Shown here one piece after another: positions 36,429 through 43,814 of a stretch of 64,000 nt of DNA (positions are counted from its first letter, which is position 1; the number at the start of each line of letters is the position of its first letter). A model generated the notes under the pieces. That model had not been told where the DNA came from. It did no database searches and saw only the letters and a list, made by a program, of their open reading frames with translations. Both the position numbers and the translations under genes were made by a program. Origin of the DNA: Kitasatospora sp. SolWspMP-SS2h (GTDB lineage Bacteria; Actinomycetota; Actinomycetes; Streptomycetales; Streptomycetaceae); assembly GCF_003259315.1 (NCBI RefSeq), contig NZ_QLLT01000009.1, forward strand, positions 214,957 through 278,956. Direction: 5' to 3'.

Positions 36429-37235
36429 ATGACCCAAGAGAAGCTCGGCATGATCCTCGGCTCCGTGGCCAAGAAGATGCATGCCGACTTTGAGCAGTCC
36501 CGGAACTTCAACCACAACGGTGAGGCCGGTGCATCACGTGAGGCGTTGATACGCGAGTTCTTCTCGGGCTACCTGCCGTCGCATGTTGAGGCCGTCCATA
36601 GTGCTGAAATTGTTGCCTCTGGCGGTGAGGTTTCACCCCAGTGCGACATTGTACTCATTGACCGAGGGACACCACCATTTACTACGCTCAATGGCTACAG
36701 AATCATCCCCAACGAGTGTGTCTACGGCGTAGTTGAGGTAAAGACAAAGCTCGACAAGGCGCAGTTGGTGGATGCCTGCGAAAAGATTGCCAAGGTTCGT
36801 AGGCTTGGTAAAGTTGCTTACCGGCCAGTCCCGGGGCTCATCCCTCGTTCCACATCGGCATACGGTAAGAATTTTAATTTTTTCCCGACATCCGGGATGA
36901 TCGTTGCTTTTGATGGTCTCAACCTTGAGACAATCGGCAATCATCTGATGGATTGGTGTGGGGGGCGAGACCCGATCGAGTGGCCGGATAGCGTATGGGT
37001 TCTCGGAAAAGGTCATTTGCAATGGACAGACCCCAGGAATGGAAACCTTAACAGGTCGCCATTGCCGGGCTCATCGCTTATGCAGGTAGACGCAGTGCCG
37101 GGTCAAGACATTTTGTTGCCCATGGCCCTCCATCTGAACATTCACTTCTCTGATGCGTGGATGCACCCTCTGGATTTGATTCCCTACTCCGGTGCCACAC
37201 CGTTGGGATTTGCGGTAAAGAAATGGAGCTTTTAA
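36429..37235 (+). CDS. DUF6602-type predicted PD-(D/E)XK nuclease (AICE cargo)
   Basis: This 268-residue protein has an N-terminal helix pair with GASREALIREFFSGYLP, then VSPQCDIVLIDRG (D73) and CVYGVVEVKTKLDKAQL (E103, K105). D...E-x-K on successive strands is the PD-(D/E)XK nuclease core, and the surrounding pattern (REA-LREFL-x-LP, S-Q-DIVLID, VYGVVEVK) is that of DUF6602. The C-terminal half has no motif I recognise. Codon use is markedly AT-richer than all neighbours (ATT, TTT and AAG-rich), showing recent transfer. It converges on the restriction gene at 37300. The function is inferred to be defence against foreign DNA. Confidence 0.65.
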   Translation: MTQEKLGMILGSVAKKMHADFEQSRNFNHNGEAGASREALIREFFSGYLPSHVEAVHSAEIVASGGEVSPQCDIVLIDRGTPPFTTLNGYRIIPNECVYGVVEVKTKLDKAQLVDACEKIAKVRRLGKVAYRPVPGLIPRSTSAYGKNFNFFPTSGMIVAFDGLNLETIGNHLMDWCGGRDPIEWPDSVWVLGKGHLQWTDPRNGNLNRSPLPGSSLMQVDAVPGQDILLPMALHLNIHFSDAWMHPLDLIPYSGATPLGFAVKKWSF

Positions 37236-37299
37236 AAATCCACGGAGGCTGCTCCAATCGCTAGCGGTGCTTGGCGGTTGGAGCAGCGCCCACTGTGGA

Positions 37300-38418
37300 C
37301 TAGCTCGGGGCCGTGAAGCCTGGGCCGGTGAATCGACCATCGCTCAGCTGGTGTACCAGGCCGATTTGGTGGCGCTCAAGCAGGACGCGGATGTCCGGGT
37401 CTGGAGCTGCGGGTAGCAGTATCGCTTGACGAGGCTCGTGCGGATGGGCGTCTGTCTTCACGTAGCGGCTATAGTCGAGCAACTGTCCGATAGCCATGCG
37501 CACGTCCTCGCGTGAGCTTGAGCCCTTCGCCTCGTAGAGGACGTGAGAGGTGGCATCGTAGAGGTCGGTGCGCAGGGTCGAACTCAGACCCTCAACCCTG
37601 ATCTGAAATGCACCAACCGTGTGTCCAGCTGATTCCAAGTGAGCCCTGTATGACTTTGTCAGTGCGGCCTCGCGACGGACGGCGATGCTTGCTGCAGTGG
37701 CAGCCCTGAGGCTCATCTCCGTGTTGAAAGCCTCGGAGACTACGAAGACGCCTTCGGTGGATGCGTGCGTGGTTATTTTCCTAGCGGAACTCTTTGCTCC
37801 CTGTCGCCGCGACGGCAGGGATAGTGCCCCTTGGGTTGCCGGCCCCGAGTTCAGCATCGATGCCGTGATCGGCTGAAACTGAACAAATTCAACCGTGGTT
37901 TTTTTGGCTGCGGGGATAGTATCCGCCGCAGAACTTTTGAATGCACCATCGGGGCGCAGGCGGAATACAATCACACTTCGCACCTCGCCATTTTCTCCGC
38001 GCACTTTTCGCCACACGTAAGGGAGGCGCTGGTCTAGATTGAAAGTGCCAACATACCGATGCGTTGCTGTTGCGGTTCCCTTGATGGTACCTGCGCGAAT
38101 AAATACCCGCAGCTTGCGGCCTTGCTCGGCATGGCGGAGGATTGAACGATTTCCCGTTCCGAATGTTCCATCAAATGTCTGGTCGCCAGTCAGGCCAGCC
38201 CCGGTGTATTCAAATACGGGGCCTAGTTCGTCTTCCTCGGCTAGCCATCCGTCGTAGTATCCGACGTGCTCCCCAACGCTCGGGTCGGAATAGAGATTAA
38301 CGCTCTTCTTTTCGTCCGATGGGCAGATTCCACCTTGCGGGCTTCCTCCGAATTCCTGTCGGATCTGAGCCCGCGTGCGGATGTCGCCGGGAGCCATCGG
38401 GCCGAGAGAAGTCGTCAT
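37300..38418 (-). CDS. Predicted modification-dependent restriction enzyme: ScoMcrA-like SRA domain plus PD-(D/E)XK nuclease
   Basis: This 372-residue protein has an N-terminal domain (residues ~10-160) that follows the ScoMcrA-type SRA pattern: IRTRAQIRQEFGGSPQGGI, HVGYYDGWL, FEYTGAGLTGDQTF, GNRSILRHAEQGRKLRVF and VIVFRLRPDG. After a linker, residues ~240-350 form a nuclease-like domain with TDLYDAT (D285/D288) and YEAKGSS (E296, K298), then an AIGQLLDYSRY helix. ScoMcrA-type enzymes recognise 5-methylcytosine or phosphorothioated DNA. In ScoMcrA the nuclease is HNH; here it is PD-(D/E)XK. Base composition is AT-rich relative to the host, so this is acquired cargo. It is separated from int by about 150 bases. 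Confidence 0.78.
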   Translation of the reverse strand: MTTSLGPMAPGDIRTRAQIRQEFGGSPQGGICPSDEKKSVNLYSDPSVGEHVGYYDGWLAEEDELGPVFEYTGAGLTGDQTFDGTFGTGNRSILRHAEQGRKLRVFIRAGTIKGTATATHRYVGTFNLDQRLPYVWRKVRGENGEVRSVIVFRLRPDGAFKSSAADTIPAAKKTTVEFVQFQPITASMLNSGPATQGALSLPSRRQGAKSSARKITTHASTEGVFVVSEAFNTEMSLRAATAASIAVRREAALTKSYRAHLESAGHTVGAFQIRVEGLSSTLRTDLYDATSHVLYEAKGSSSREDVRMAIGQLLDYSRYVKTDAHPHEPRQAILLPAAPDPDIRVLLERHQIGLVHQLSDGRFTGPGFTAPS

Positions 38419-38569
38419 GGCCAGACCCTAGATCATGTTGCTGACATGTCGAGGCATCAATCTAGAAGTTACCTCCCCTGCGACGCCGGTAGGCCAGCCC
38501 TGTGCGCGCTGGGTGGCACGAACGGAGCTGGCGGCGTACTGCTGGTTGAGGCGCATGTAAGCAGTCCTG

Positions 38570-39724
38570 CTACTTGGATACCCCCGAGTCTCCTGGTGGC
38601 GGTTGATCGAGTAGTGCCCGACGGACTGCCTCGCCCATGCGGTCGGCGATCTCCCGGTCCCGCCCGCTGTTCATGTGCTGGTAGATCAGCGCGGCCCGGG
38701 TGGTGCTGTGGCCCATGCGCGTCATCAGCTCGCGGGTGCTCGCGCCGCTCCGGGCGGCGAGGTTGTTGCCGGTGTGCCGGAGGTCGTGGAAATGCGCCTC
38801 CGGGGAGACGCCGGCCGCGGCCTTGGCGGCGATCCAGTCGTCGCGGAAGTTGCTGCGGCGGAGTCGTCCACCGCGGGGACCGATGAAGAAGTGGCCGTCC
38901 GGGCCCTTTGCGGCGTGCTGGTCGAGGTGGTGCGCGAGGACGGGGACGATGTCCGCGGGGAAGGCCACCGGGCGGTACCCGGCCTTGCTCTTGGGCGCCT
39001 TGTCGATCAGGGTGCCGTCGCTCAGCTCGGCTTGGTTGCGCCGGACCCAGAGGAGTCGCTCGTCCAGGTCGACGTGCCGTCGGCGGAGGGCGGCCAGCTC
39101 GCCGAGCCGCAGTGTGGTGAACGCGGTCAGCAAGACCAGTGCGCGCCACTGCGGCTGGATCGCGTCGGCGACGGCGTACACCTCGGGGACGGAGAGGGTG
39201 GGCCGCTCCGGCACGTCGTAGGTGTCGGCGCCCTTGATCCGGCACGGGTTCCGCTTGATCATCTCGTCGTCCACGGCGGTGGTCATGATGGCGCGGAGCA
39301 TCTGGTACGCCTTGACCACGGTCGGCTCACCGACTCCGCTCTCCAGGAGGGCCGTTCGCCAGGACCGGACTCGGGCCGGAGTGATCTCCGAGACGAACCG
39401 GCCGCCGAGGGCCGGCTTGATGTGCAGGCGGAGCACGCCCTCGTAGCGCTCGCGGGTGGTCGCTTCGAGCTTGCGCTCCTTGAGCCACTTGTCGGCGAAC
39501 TCGCCGAACTTGACCTTCCCGGCGTCCGGGTCGGTCCAGCGGTCCTCCACGATGGCCGCCTCAAGCACGGACAGCGCGATCTCGGCATCGGTCTTGGTGT
39601 CGTAGGTCTTCTCGCCGGGGCGGAGCTGCCCGGTCACCGGGTCCGGGTAGCGGATCTGCCAGCGGCCGGAGGGCAGCCGGCGGACCGAGCCGAAGCGGCG
39701 CCTGTTGTTCTTGCTGTTGGCCAT
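38570..39724 (-). CDS. int: Tyrosine site-specific integrase
   Basis: This 384-residue protein begins MANSKNNRRRFGSVRRLPSGRWQIRYPDP (arm-binding, AP2-like), followed by a SAM-like core-binding domain (KWLKERKLEATTRERYEGVLRLHIKPALG) and a catalytic domain: LTAFTTLRLGELAALRRRHVDL (Arg of motif I), HFHDLRHTGNNLAA (H-x-x-R), MGHSTTRAALIYQHM (His and catalytic Tyr). It recombines attP with the tRNA-Thr att site. The ATG overlaps the xis stop (ATGA). It is not adjacent to an end of the element: two cargo genes separate it from attL. Confidence 0.95.
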   Translation of the reverse strand: MANSKNNRRRFGSVRRLPSGRWQIRYPDPVTGQLRPGEKTYDTKTDAEIALSVLEAAIVEDRWTDPDAGKVKFGEFADKWLKERKLEATTRERYEGVLRLHIKPALGGRFVSEITPARVRSWRTALLESGVGEPTVVKAYQMLRAIMTTAVDDEMIKRNPCRIKGADTYDVPERPTLSVPEVYAVADAIQPQWRALVLLTAFTTLRLGELAALRRRHVDLDERLLWVRRNQAELSDGTLIDKAPKSKAGYRPVAFPADIVPVLAHHLDQHAAKGPDGHFFIGPRGGRLRRSNFRDDWIAAKAAAGVSPEAHFHDLRHTGNNLAARSGASTRELMTRMGHSTTRAALIYQHMNSGRDREIADRMGEAVRRALLDQPPPGDSGVSK

Positions 39725-39948
39725 CAGGCGGCCCGCCTCTGGCCGGCGCGGCGAGCGGTGATCGGCTGGACGGTGCGCGCGGCAATGTAGGCGGTGACGG
39801 CGGACTCGGGGATGCGGACGTGGCGGCCGATCTTGACGAACGCGATCCGGCGTTCGGCGATGAGGCGGCGGGGGAACCGCTCGCCGCTGGTCTCCCAGGT
39901 CCCGAGCAGCCGGGCGACCTTCTCGACCGTGAGGAGCTGTTCAGCCAC
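39724..39948 (-). CDS. xis: Excisionase (MerR-type winged helix)
   Basis: This 74-residue protein starts at GTG 39948. EQLLTVEKVARLLGTW...RFPRRLIAERRIAFVKIGRHVRIPESAVTAYIAARTV is the standard excisionase/MerR winged helix of AICEs, which bends DNA and directs Int toward excision. It overlaps both repSA (8 bases) and int (ATGA), so the three are translationally coupled. Confidence 0.9.
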   Translation of the reverse strand: MAEQLLTVEKVARLLGTWETSGERFPRRLIAERRIAFVKIGRHVRIPESAVTAYIAARTVQPITARRAGQRRAA

Positions 39949-41293
39949 GGGTGGGTTCTCCTTCCGTTCCGGGGGCGGGGGTGAGCGCTTCAGCGAGCCA
40001 GCGTTCGCCGGGGGTGAGCCCGACTCCGGCGAAGGTCCAGTGGGCGAGGACGAGGGTGGTCGGCTCGTCGGCCGAATCCGCGGTGCCCGTGAGCGCGGGC
40101 AGTTCGGTGCCGAGGGCTTCGGTACGGCGCCAGGCGGCGCGGGCGTCACGGAGGGCACCGAGGGTGGTCGAGTAGCGGCGGGTCTTGGTGGAGAAGTGGC
40201 CCCGGAAGCCGAGCATGTGGGCCCAGGCGCGGAGGCGGAGGTCTTCCAGCTCGGGGCGGGCGCCGAGCATCCAGCAGGTGCGGATCAGGCGGCGGGCGTG
40301 CTCGGAGATGTCCAGGCGCGCGAGTTCGGCGACGAGCTTGACAGGTCGGTCCAGGGTGCCGGTGGCGCTCTCGGCGCCCTTGGTCGCGTACTTGGCGATG
40401 TAGGCCGCGACGGCGCGTTCGGTGAGGGCCGAGCCGGCCGCGAAGTCGGCGGACTTGATGGTACGAATGTCGAGCTGTTTGCCGAAGGCGAAGGTGTGGG
40501 CCGTGCCGTCGAGGACAGGCCCGGGGATCTCGGCGGCACCGGCGGCAGCCCGGATCGCGTCGGCCAGGAGATCGGGGGTGGCCCAGGCCGGGGGAGGGGT
40601 GGCGCCGCCCTCGGGTCCGTCGAGGCGGATCACGGCGTGGAAGTGGACGGCGCCGCGCTTCTGGTACTCGGCGACCTTGGCGAAGGAGATCCGGGCGTGC
40701 TCGCGGAACTCCCGCTGGGAGAGGCCGGCGCGCTTGGCGACTTCGCGGCGCAGGTAGATCGAGAACCGGGCCCAGATCTTCCCGGCGTGCGCGTTCCAGA
40801 GCACGGCGGACCGGTAGTCGTAGGTGTCCGAGTTGATCGGGGTACCCAACTCGGCCGCGCCGTCCGGGTGCTGGATCCCGCAGCGGCACCGGCCGGTGGG
40901 GGGGCGGTTGTGGACGGCGCCGAAGCCCGGGGCGGTGAAGGTGGCGAAGACGCGGGGGTGCGCGGTGACCGCGGCGGGGGTGCCCTTGCCGCCGGTGAGT
41001 CCGGCGGTGATCAGGTGGTAGGTGTCGCGCCGGTAGGTCTCCGCGCAGGCCGGGCAGCGGGTGGTGCGGCGGTTGTTGCAGCGCACGAGCAGGTGGCCGG
41101 CGGCGAGGGCGGTCGAGTCGAGGTAGTGCAGGATCTCGCCGGTGCCGGTGTGGACTTCGGTGCGGTGGCCGTCGAGGCGGATGGGCCGTCCGCAGCCACC
41201 GAGCCCGGCGAGCTGCCGCATGAGAGCGGGCATGGTGCCAAGGGAGGCTAAGGCGGTCAGGTCGGCGATCGGCGGCGGTGCTGTGGCGGTCAT
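39941..41293 (-). CDS. repSA: RepSA-type rolling-circle replication initiator
   Basis: This 450-residue protein contains CNNRRTTRCPACAETYRRDTY (zinc-finger-like CxxC), RCRCGIQHPDG, the HUH metal motif GAVHFHAVIRLDG (H217, H219) and AAYIAKYATKGAE with the catalytic Tyr about 80 residues on. It nicks its origin to start rolling-circle replication of the excised circle, as in pSAM2. ATG 41293 follows GGAGGTGATCC; the in-frame GTG at 41302 lies inside that ribosome-binding site and is rejected. Confidence 0.92.
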   Translation of the reverse strand: MTATAPPPIADLTALASLGTMPALMRQLAGLGGCGRPIRLDGHRTEVHTGTGEILHYLDSTALAAGHLLVRCNNRRTTRCPACAETYRRDTYHLITAGLTGGKGTPAAVTAHPRVFATFTAPGFGAVHNRPPTGRCRCGIQHPDGAAELGTPINSDTYDYRSAVLWNAHAGKIWARFSIYLRREVAKRAGLSQREFREHARISFAKVAEYQKRGAVHFHAVIRLDGPEGGATPPPAWATPDLLADAIRAAAGAAEIPGPVLDGTAHTFAFGKQLDIRTIKSADFAAGSALTERAVAAYIAKYATKGAESATGTLDRPVKLVAELARLDISEHARRLIRTCWMLGARPELEDLRLRAWAHMLGFRGHFSTKTRRYSTTLGALRDARAAWRRTEALGTELPALTGTADSADEPTTLVLAHWTFAGVGLTPGERWLAEALTPAPGTEGEPTRG

Positions 41294-41312
41294 GTGGATC
41301 ACCTCCGGTGCG

Positions 41313-41354
41313 GCACGGCCCGGAGCCTGAGGGCTGGATGGCTCCGGGCCGTGC
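41313..41354 (-). terminator. Hairpin in the repSA leader
   Basis: A perfect 15-bp stem (GCACGGCCCGGAGCC/GGCTCCGGGCCGTGC, 12-nt loop) begins 2 bases after the stop of the preceding gene and ends 19 bases before repSA. It may attenuate read-through from the transfer operon into repSA, or be part of the replication origin. Confidence 0.5.
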
Positions 41355-41356
41355 GG

Positions 41357-41527
41357 TCAGGACTTTGGGGCGGGCTTGGCGTGCTGGTCGGTCCAGATCT
41401 CCGCGCAGACCTTGTGGGCGGGCTTGCCACGGTCGGAGCGCAGGTTGGTCGGCTTCTCGCAGATGCCGCAGGGTTCGGCGCGTGGGGACCAGTGCTTCTT
41501 GTCGGACCAGTCGAAGCGGGTGCCCAC
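41357..41527 (-). CDS. Small zinc-finger-like AICE protein
   Basis: This 56-residue protein runs from GTG 41527 (VGTRFDWSDKKHWS) to TGA 41357-41359. EPCGICEKPTNL...KPAHKVCAEIW gives CxxC...H/C, a single treble-clef or ribbon-like metal site. It starts 5 bases after the stop of the gene at 41533, so it is in the same transfer operon. Comparable short Cys proteins are common beside repSA in streptomycete AICEs; their role is unknown. Confidence 0.7.
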   Translation of the reverse strand: MGTRFDWSDKKHWSPRAEPCGICEKPTNLRSDRGKPAHKVCAEIWTDQHAKPAPKS

Positions 41528-41532
41528 GGCGG

Positions 41533-41724
41533 TCAGCGCCGGGTAGTGGTGAGGGCGCGTCGGGCCGGGGCCGAGACCGTGCCGGTGCCCTGGCAGGTCG
41601 GGCAGGTGACCGGGGCGGTGTCGCGGGAGCCGTCGGGCCGGTGCAGGCCGGTGGCGATGGCGACACTGGCGAAGCCGGAGCAGTTGCCGCAGAGGCGGGC
41701 CGGGGCGTGGCTGTGCTGGGGCAT
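41533..41724 (-). CDS. Small DnaJ-type zinc-ribbon AICE protein
   Basis: This 63-residue protein from ATG 41724 behind AGGAGAG contains LCGNCSGFASVAI and VTCPTCQGTGTV. CxxCxG repeated is the DnaJ cysteine-rich knuckle. The C-terminus is basic (PARRALTTTRR). It belongs to the leftward transfer operon. Its function is unknown; it may act as a protein scaffold or nucleic-acid-binding knuckle. Confidence 0.7.
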   Translation of the reverse strand: MPQHSHAPARLCGNCSGFASVAIATGLHRPDGSRDTAPVTCPTCQGTGTVSAPARRALTTTRR

Positions 41725-41775
41725 GATGAAGCTCTCCTTCTGGTCGTGGTCTTGGGCTGCGGGTTGGAAGGGCGT

Positions 41776-41827
41776 CGGCTTCCGGGGCGGTGCGATGCTT
41801 GGCGGCTTGTGACCGCCCCGGAAGCCG
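41776..41827 (-). terminator. Intra-operon hairpin after the DUF6197 gene
   Basis: A perfect 16-bp stem (CGGCTTCCGGGGCGGT/ACCGCCCCGGAAGCCG) begins 2 bases past the stop of 41829-42365. It is a strong hairpin in the middle of a same-strand operon, so a partial terminator or RNA stabiliser is likely. Confidence 0.5.
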
Positions 41828-41828
41828 C

Positions 41829-42365
41829 TCAGATACCGAGGGACAGGGCGCGGGCGCTGGCCCGGTCGAGCAGGTGGTGAACGTCCGCCTGACGAGTCGT
41901 CGGAGAGTCGTTGAACACGTCCGGAGAGCTGACGGGCCGTCCGGTGGCGCGGAGCACTTCCATGACCTGATTGCGGGCGCGGCTGACGGTGTGGGTGGTG
42001 CCGTAGCCGTGGGCGAGGACGGCGGCCTGTGCGCCCAGGAGGCAGACCCGGCCGGCGGAGTTCCACAGCGCGCCCTGCACCCACCCGAACGCGTTGAGGT
42101 AGCGGGAGGTCAGCCGCAGGTGATCGGCGACGGTCACCGGGGTCGGCCGGGCCGGGCGGTGGGCGACCCGGTCGAGGAGCGTCGGGCGGAGCAGCGGGAA
42201 GCCGGCGTTCCAGGGCTGCACGGCACTGCCGAGCGGGCAGACGTACGGCGCGAGGACCCGGGCCGGCGCGGGGAAGGTGGCGAGGTACGCCTCGATCTCG
42301 GCGACCAGGCCGGAGGCGTCCGGGGTCAGGACCAGCGGGCCGGGAGCGAAGACGGCGGTGGGCAT
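41829..42365 (-). CDS. DUF6197 family AICE protein
   Basis: This 178-residue protein from ATG 42365 contains VTVADHLRLTSRYLNAFGWVQGALWNSAGRVCLLGAQ and later VFNDSPTTRQADVHHLLDRASARA. GW-QGA...GRVC-LGA...NDSP-RT-ADV-LL is the DUF6197 signature, common in actinobacterial conjugative elements and phages. Biochemical role unknown. GGAGG precedes the start. Confidence 0.72.
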   Translation of the reverse strand: MPTAVFAPGPLVLTPDASGLVAEIEAYLATFPAPARVLAPYVCPLGSAVQPWNAGFPLLRPTLLDRVAHRPARPTPVTVADHLRLTSRYLNAFGWVQGALWNSAGRVCLLGAQAAVLAHGYGTTHTVSRARNQVMEVLRATGRPVSSPDVFNDSPTTRQADVHHLLDRASARALSLGI

Positions 42366-42379
42366 GGCGGAGCCTCCTG

Positions 42380-42568
42380 TCACTTCTGAGTGACGGCGTT
42401 GACGCCGGAGCGGGTGGTCTGGTCGATCACGGGGGCGAGGAAGGTCCCGGCCAGGTAGAAGCCGAAGAGGGCGATGAGGGCGGCGACCCACAGGCGGATG
42501 CCGAGGAGCTTGACGGCGGTCCAGACACCGGCGCCGAGGACGACGACCAGGGGCAGGGTGACGTTCAT
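42380..42568 (-). CDS. Small membrane protein of the transfer operon
   Basis: This 62-residue protein has two hydrophobic helices (VTLPLVVVLGAGVWTAVKLLG and LWVAALIALFGFYLAGTFLAPVI) and a short polar tail. Small two-TM proteins at this position in pSAM2-like elements are counted among the spread (Spd) proteins that move the element between hyphal compartments. Starts at ATG 42568 with AGGAGAT upstream. Confidence 0.75.
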   Translation of the reverse strand: MNVTLPLVVVLGAGVWTAVKLLGIRLWVAALIALFGFYLAGTFLAPVIDQTTRSGVNAVTQK

Positions 42569-42581
42569 GACGGATCTCCTG

Positions 42582-42773
42582 TCAGCGGACGGTGCAGCGG
42601 TGGGTGCGGGCGGCGATCTCGGCGGCGGCGCGGGAGTCGTAGTCGGCGGAGAAGCCGCAGCGCGGGGCGGTGCAGGCGGCGGTGTGCTTCTCGCGGCCGC
42701 GGTTGTCGTAGTAGGTGCCGACCTGGACGGGGCCGATGCGCATCACGTTGCGCAGGCGGATCGGGCAGGGCAT
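42582..42773 (-). CDS. Mobile element transfer protein, SpdA-like
   Basis: This 63-residue protein reads IGPVQVGTYYDNRGREKHTAACTAPRCGFSADYDSRAAAEIAARTHRC. This is the small mobile-element transfer protein found in nearly all streptomycete AICEs, with three Cys and a His that may hold zinc. It is thought to help intramycelial spreading, although direct evidence is thin. Confidence 0.8.
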   Translation of the reverse strand: MPCPIRLRNVMRIGPVQVGTYYDNRGREKHTAACTAPRCGFSADYDSRAAAEIAARTHRCTVR

Positions 42774-42791
42774 GGCTGATCTCCCTTCCTT

Positions 42792-43475
42792 TCAGGCGAG
42801 TTGGGCGGTGATGGCGTCTGCGAAGTGCGGCGGGACGCCGAGGCGGACGCGGAGGGTGTCCGAGTCGATCGGGGTACCGGTTCGGGTCCGGTGGTCGTCG
42901 GCGATCTTTCGGGCGTGCTCCACCAGCGCGGCGGGGACTGCCACCGGCGGAGCCGCCGGAGGCGCGGCGGGCAGGAGCGCGGGCACCGGTTCGGCCGCTT
43001 CGACAGGTTCGGGAGTCGGTTCGGCCGCCGGGGCGGATGGTGCGATCTCGGCTTCGTAGAGTGAAAGTTCGTGCTCTTCCTCAGGTTCGGCCGGGTGACC
43101 GGCGCGGGCGGATCCGTGGGCGAGGAGGGTGCCGCCGAAGAACGCGAGGGCGGGCCAGCCGGCGACGAGGATGCGCAGCCAGGCCGGGACGTGGTCGAGG
43201 TCGAGGAGCCCGGCGGTGGCGACGTTGGCCCCGAGCGAGGCGGTCAGGGCGGTGCCGAACCAGATCCAGGCGGCAGGGGCCGGGGTGCCGGCGGTCCGCA
43301 GGACGCGCATGCGGTGCCAGGCGGCGACCAGGAGCAGGTCTACCGAGACGGGGTAGGCCCATGCCTTCCAGCCGTGCTGTCCGGCGGCTTGGGCGAGGTC
43401 GTGGAGGTGAGCGAAGGACAGGGCGCCGGCGATGGCGGCTTGGACGAGTACAGGGTCCGTGCGGGGCAGTCGCAT
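42792..43475 (-). CDS. SpdB-like spread protein (DUF2637)
   Basis: This 227-residue protein has four hydrophobic segments in residues 8-125 (AAIAGALSFAHLHDLAQAAGQ, WAYPVSVDLLLVAAWH, WIWFGTALTASLGANVATAGLL and ILVAGWPALAFFGGTLLAHG), matching DUF2637/SpdB2. A Pro/Ala/Glu-rich linker and a small helical C-terminal domain (TPIDSDTLRVRLGVPPHFADAITAQLA) follow. Spd proteins form with TraB the apparatus that spreads the element through the mycelium. Confidence 0.85.
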   Translation of the reverse strand: MRLPRTDPVLVQAAIAGALSFAHLHDLAQAAGQHGWKAWAYPVSVDLLLVAAWHRMRVLRTAGTPAPAAWIWFGTALTASLGANVATAGLLDLDHVPAWLRILVAGWPALAFFGGTLLAHGSARAGHPAEPEEEHELSLYEAEIAPSAPAAEPTPEPVEAAEPVPALLPAAPPAAPPVAVPAALVEHARKIADDHRTRTGTPIDSDTLRVRLGVPPHFADAITAQLA

Positions 43476-43508
43476 CGGTCGGTCCTCCTTCCGTTGGTTG
43501 GGTCGGGG

Positions 43509-43538
43509 CCGGGCGGGGCGCTGCGGCTGGCCGCCCGG
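43509..43538 (-). terminator. Intra-operon hairpin after the 58-residue zinc-ribbon gene
   Basis: An 8-bp stem CCGGGCGG/CCGCCCGG with a 14-nt loop lies 18 bases past the stop at 43557, in the same relation to its gene as the hairpins at 41313 and 41776. Confidence 0.35.
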
Positions 43539-43556
43539 TCTCGGCGATTTGGGCAG

Positions 43557-43733
43557 CTACGCGGCGGCGGTGCCGGAGCCGAGGCAGGTCGGGCACAGGG
43601 CCTCGACCTCACCGGCCGGGCGGGATTTCCGGCCCCGGCCGACGGTGTGGGTCTCGCGCACCCAGCCGTCACCGGCGCAGGCGGAGCACTTGGGCGGTGC
43701 GGGCTTGGTGCGGGCGGTCTTCCTGGCGGCCAT
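43557..43733 (-). CDS. Small DnaJ-type zinc-ribbon AICE protein (58 residues)
   Basis: The gene runs from ATG 43733 to TAG 43557-43559. The product begins MAARKTARTKPAPPK, then CSACAGDGWVRETHTVGRG and EALCPTCLGSGTAAA: two CxxCxGxG knuckles facing each other form a complete DnaJ-like zinc site. The N-terminus is basic. It lies between traB and spdB in the transfer operon. It resembles the protein at 41533-41724 in design but not in sequence outside the Cys motifs. Confidence 0.75.
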   Translation of the reverse strand: MAARKTARTKPAPPKCSACAGDGWVRETHTVGRGRKSRPAGEVEALCPTCLGSGTAAA

Positions 43734-43814
43734 GGGGCACGGTCCTTCCGGATTCGGGCATGGCGGGGTAGGGAAGTGGCGCGGGTGCGGTCGCGCCGAC
43801 CATGGGCGGGGAGG

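Noticed and set aside
38266..38886. Plus-strand ORF across the start of the restriction gene and the integrase end
   Set aside because: It overlaps two minus-strand genes with clear motifs and shows no domain of its own.
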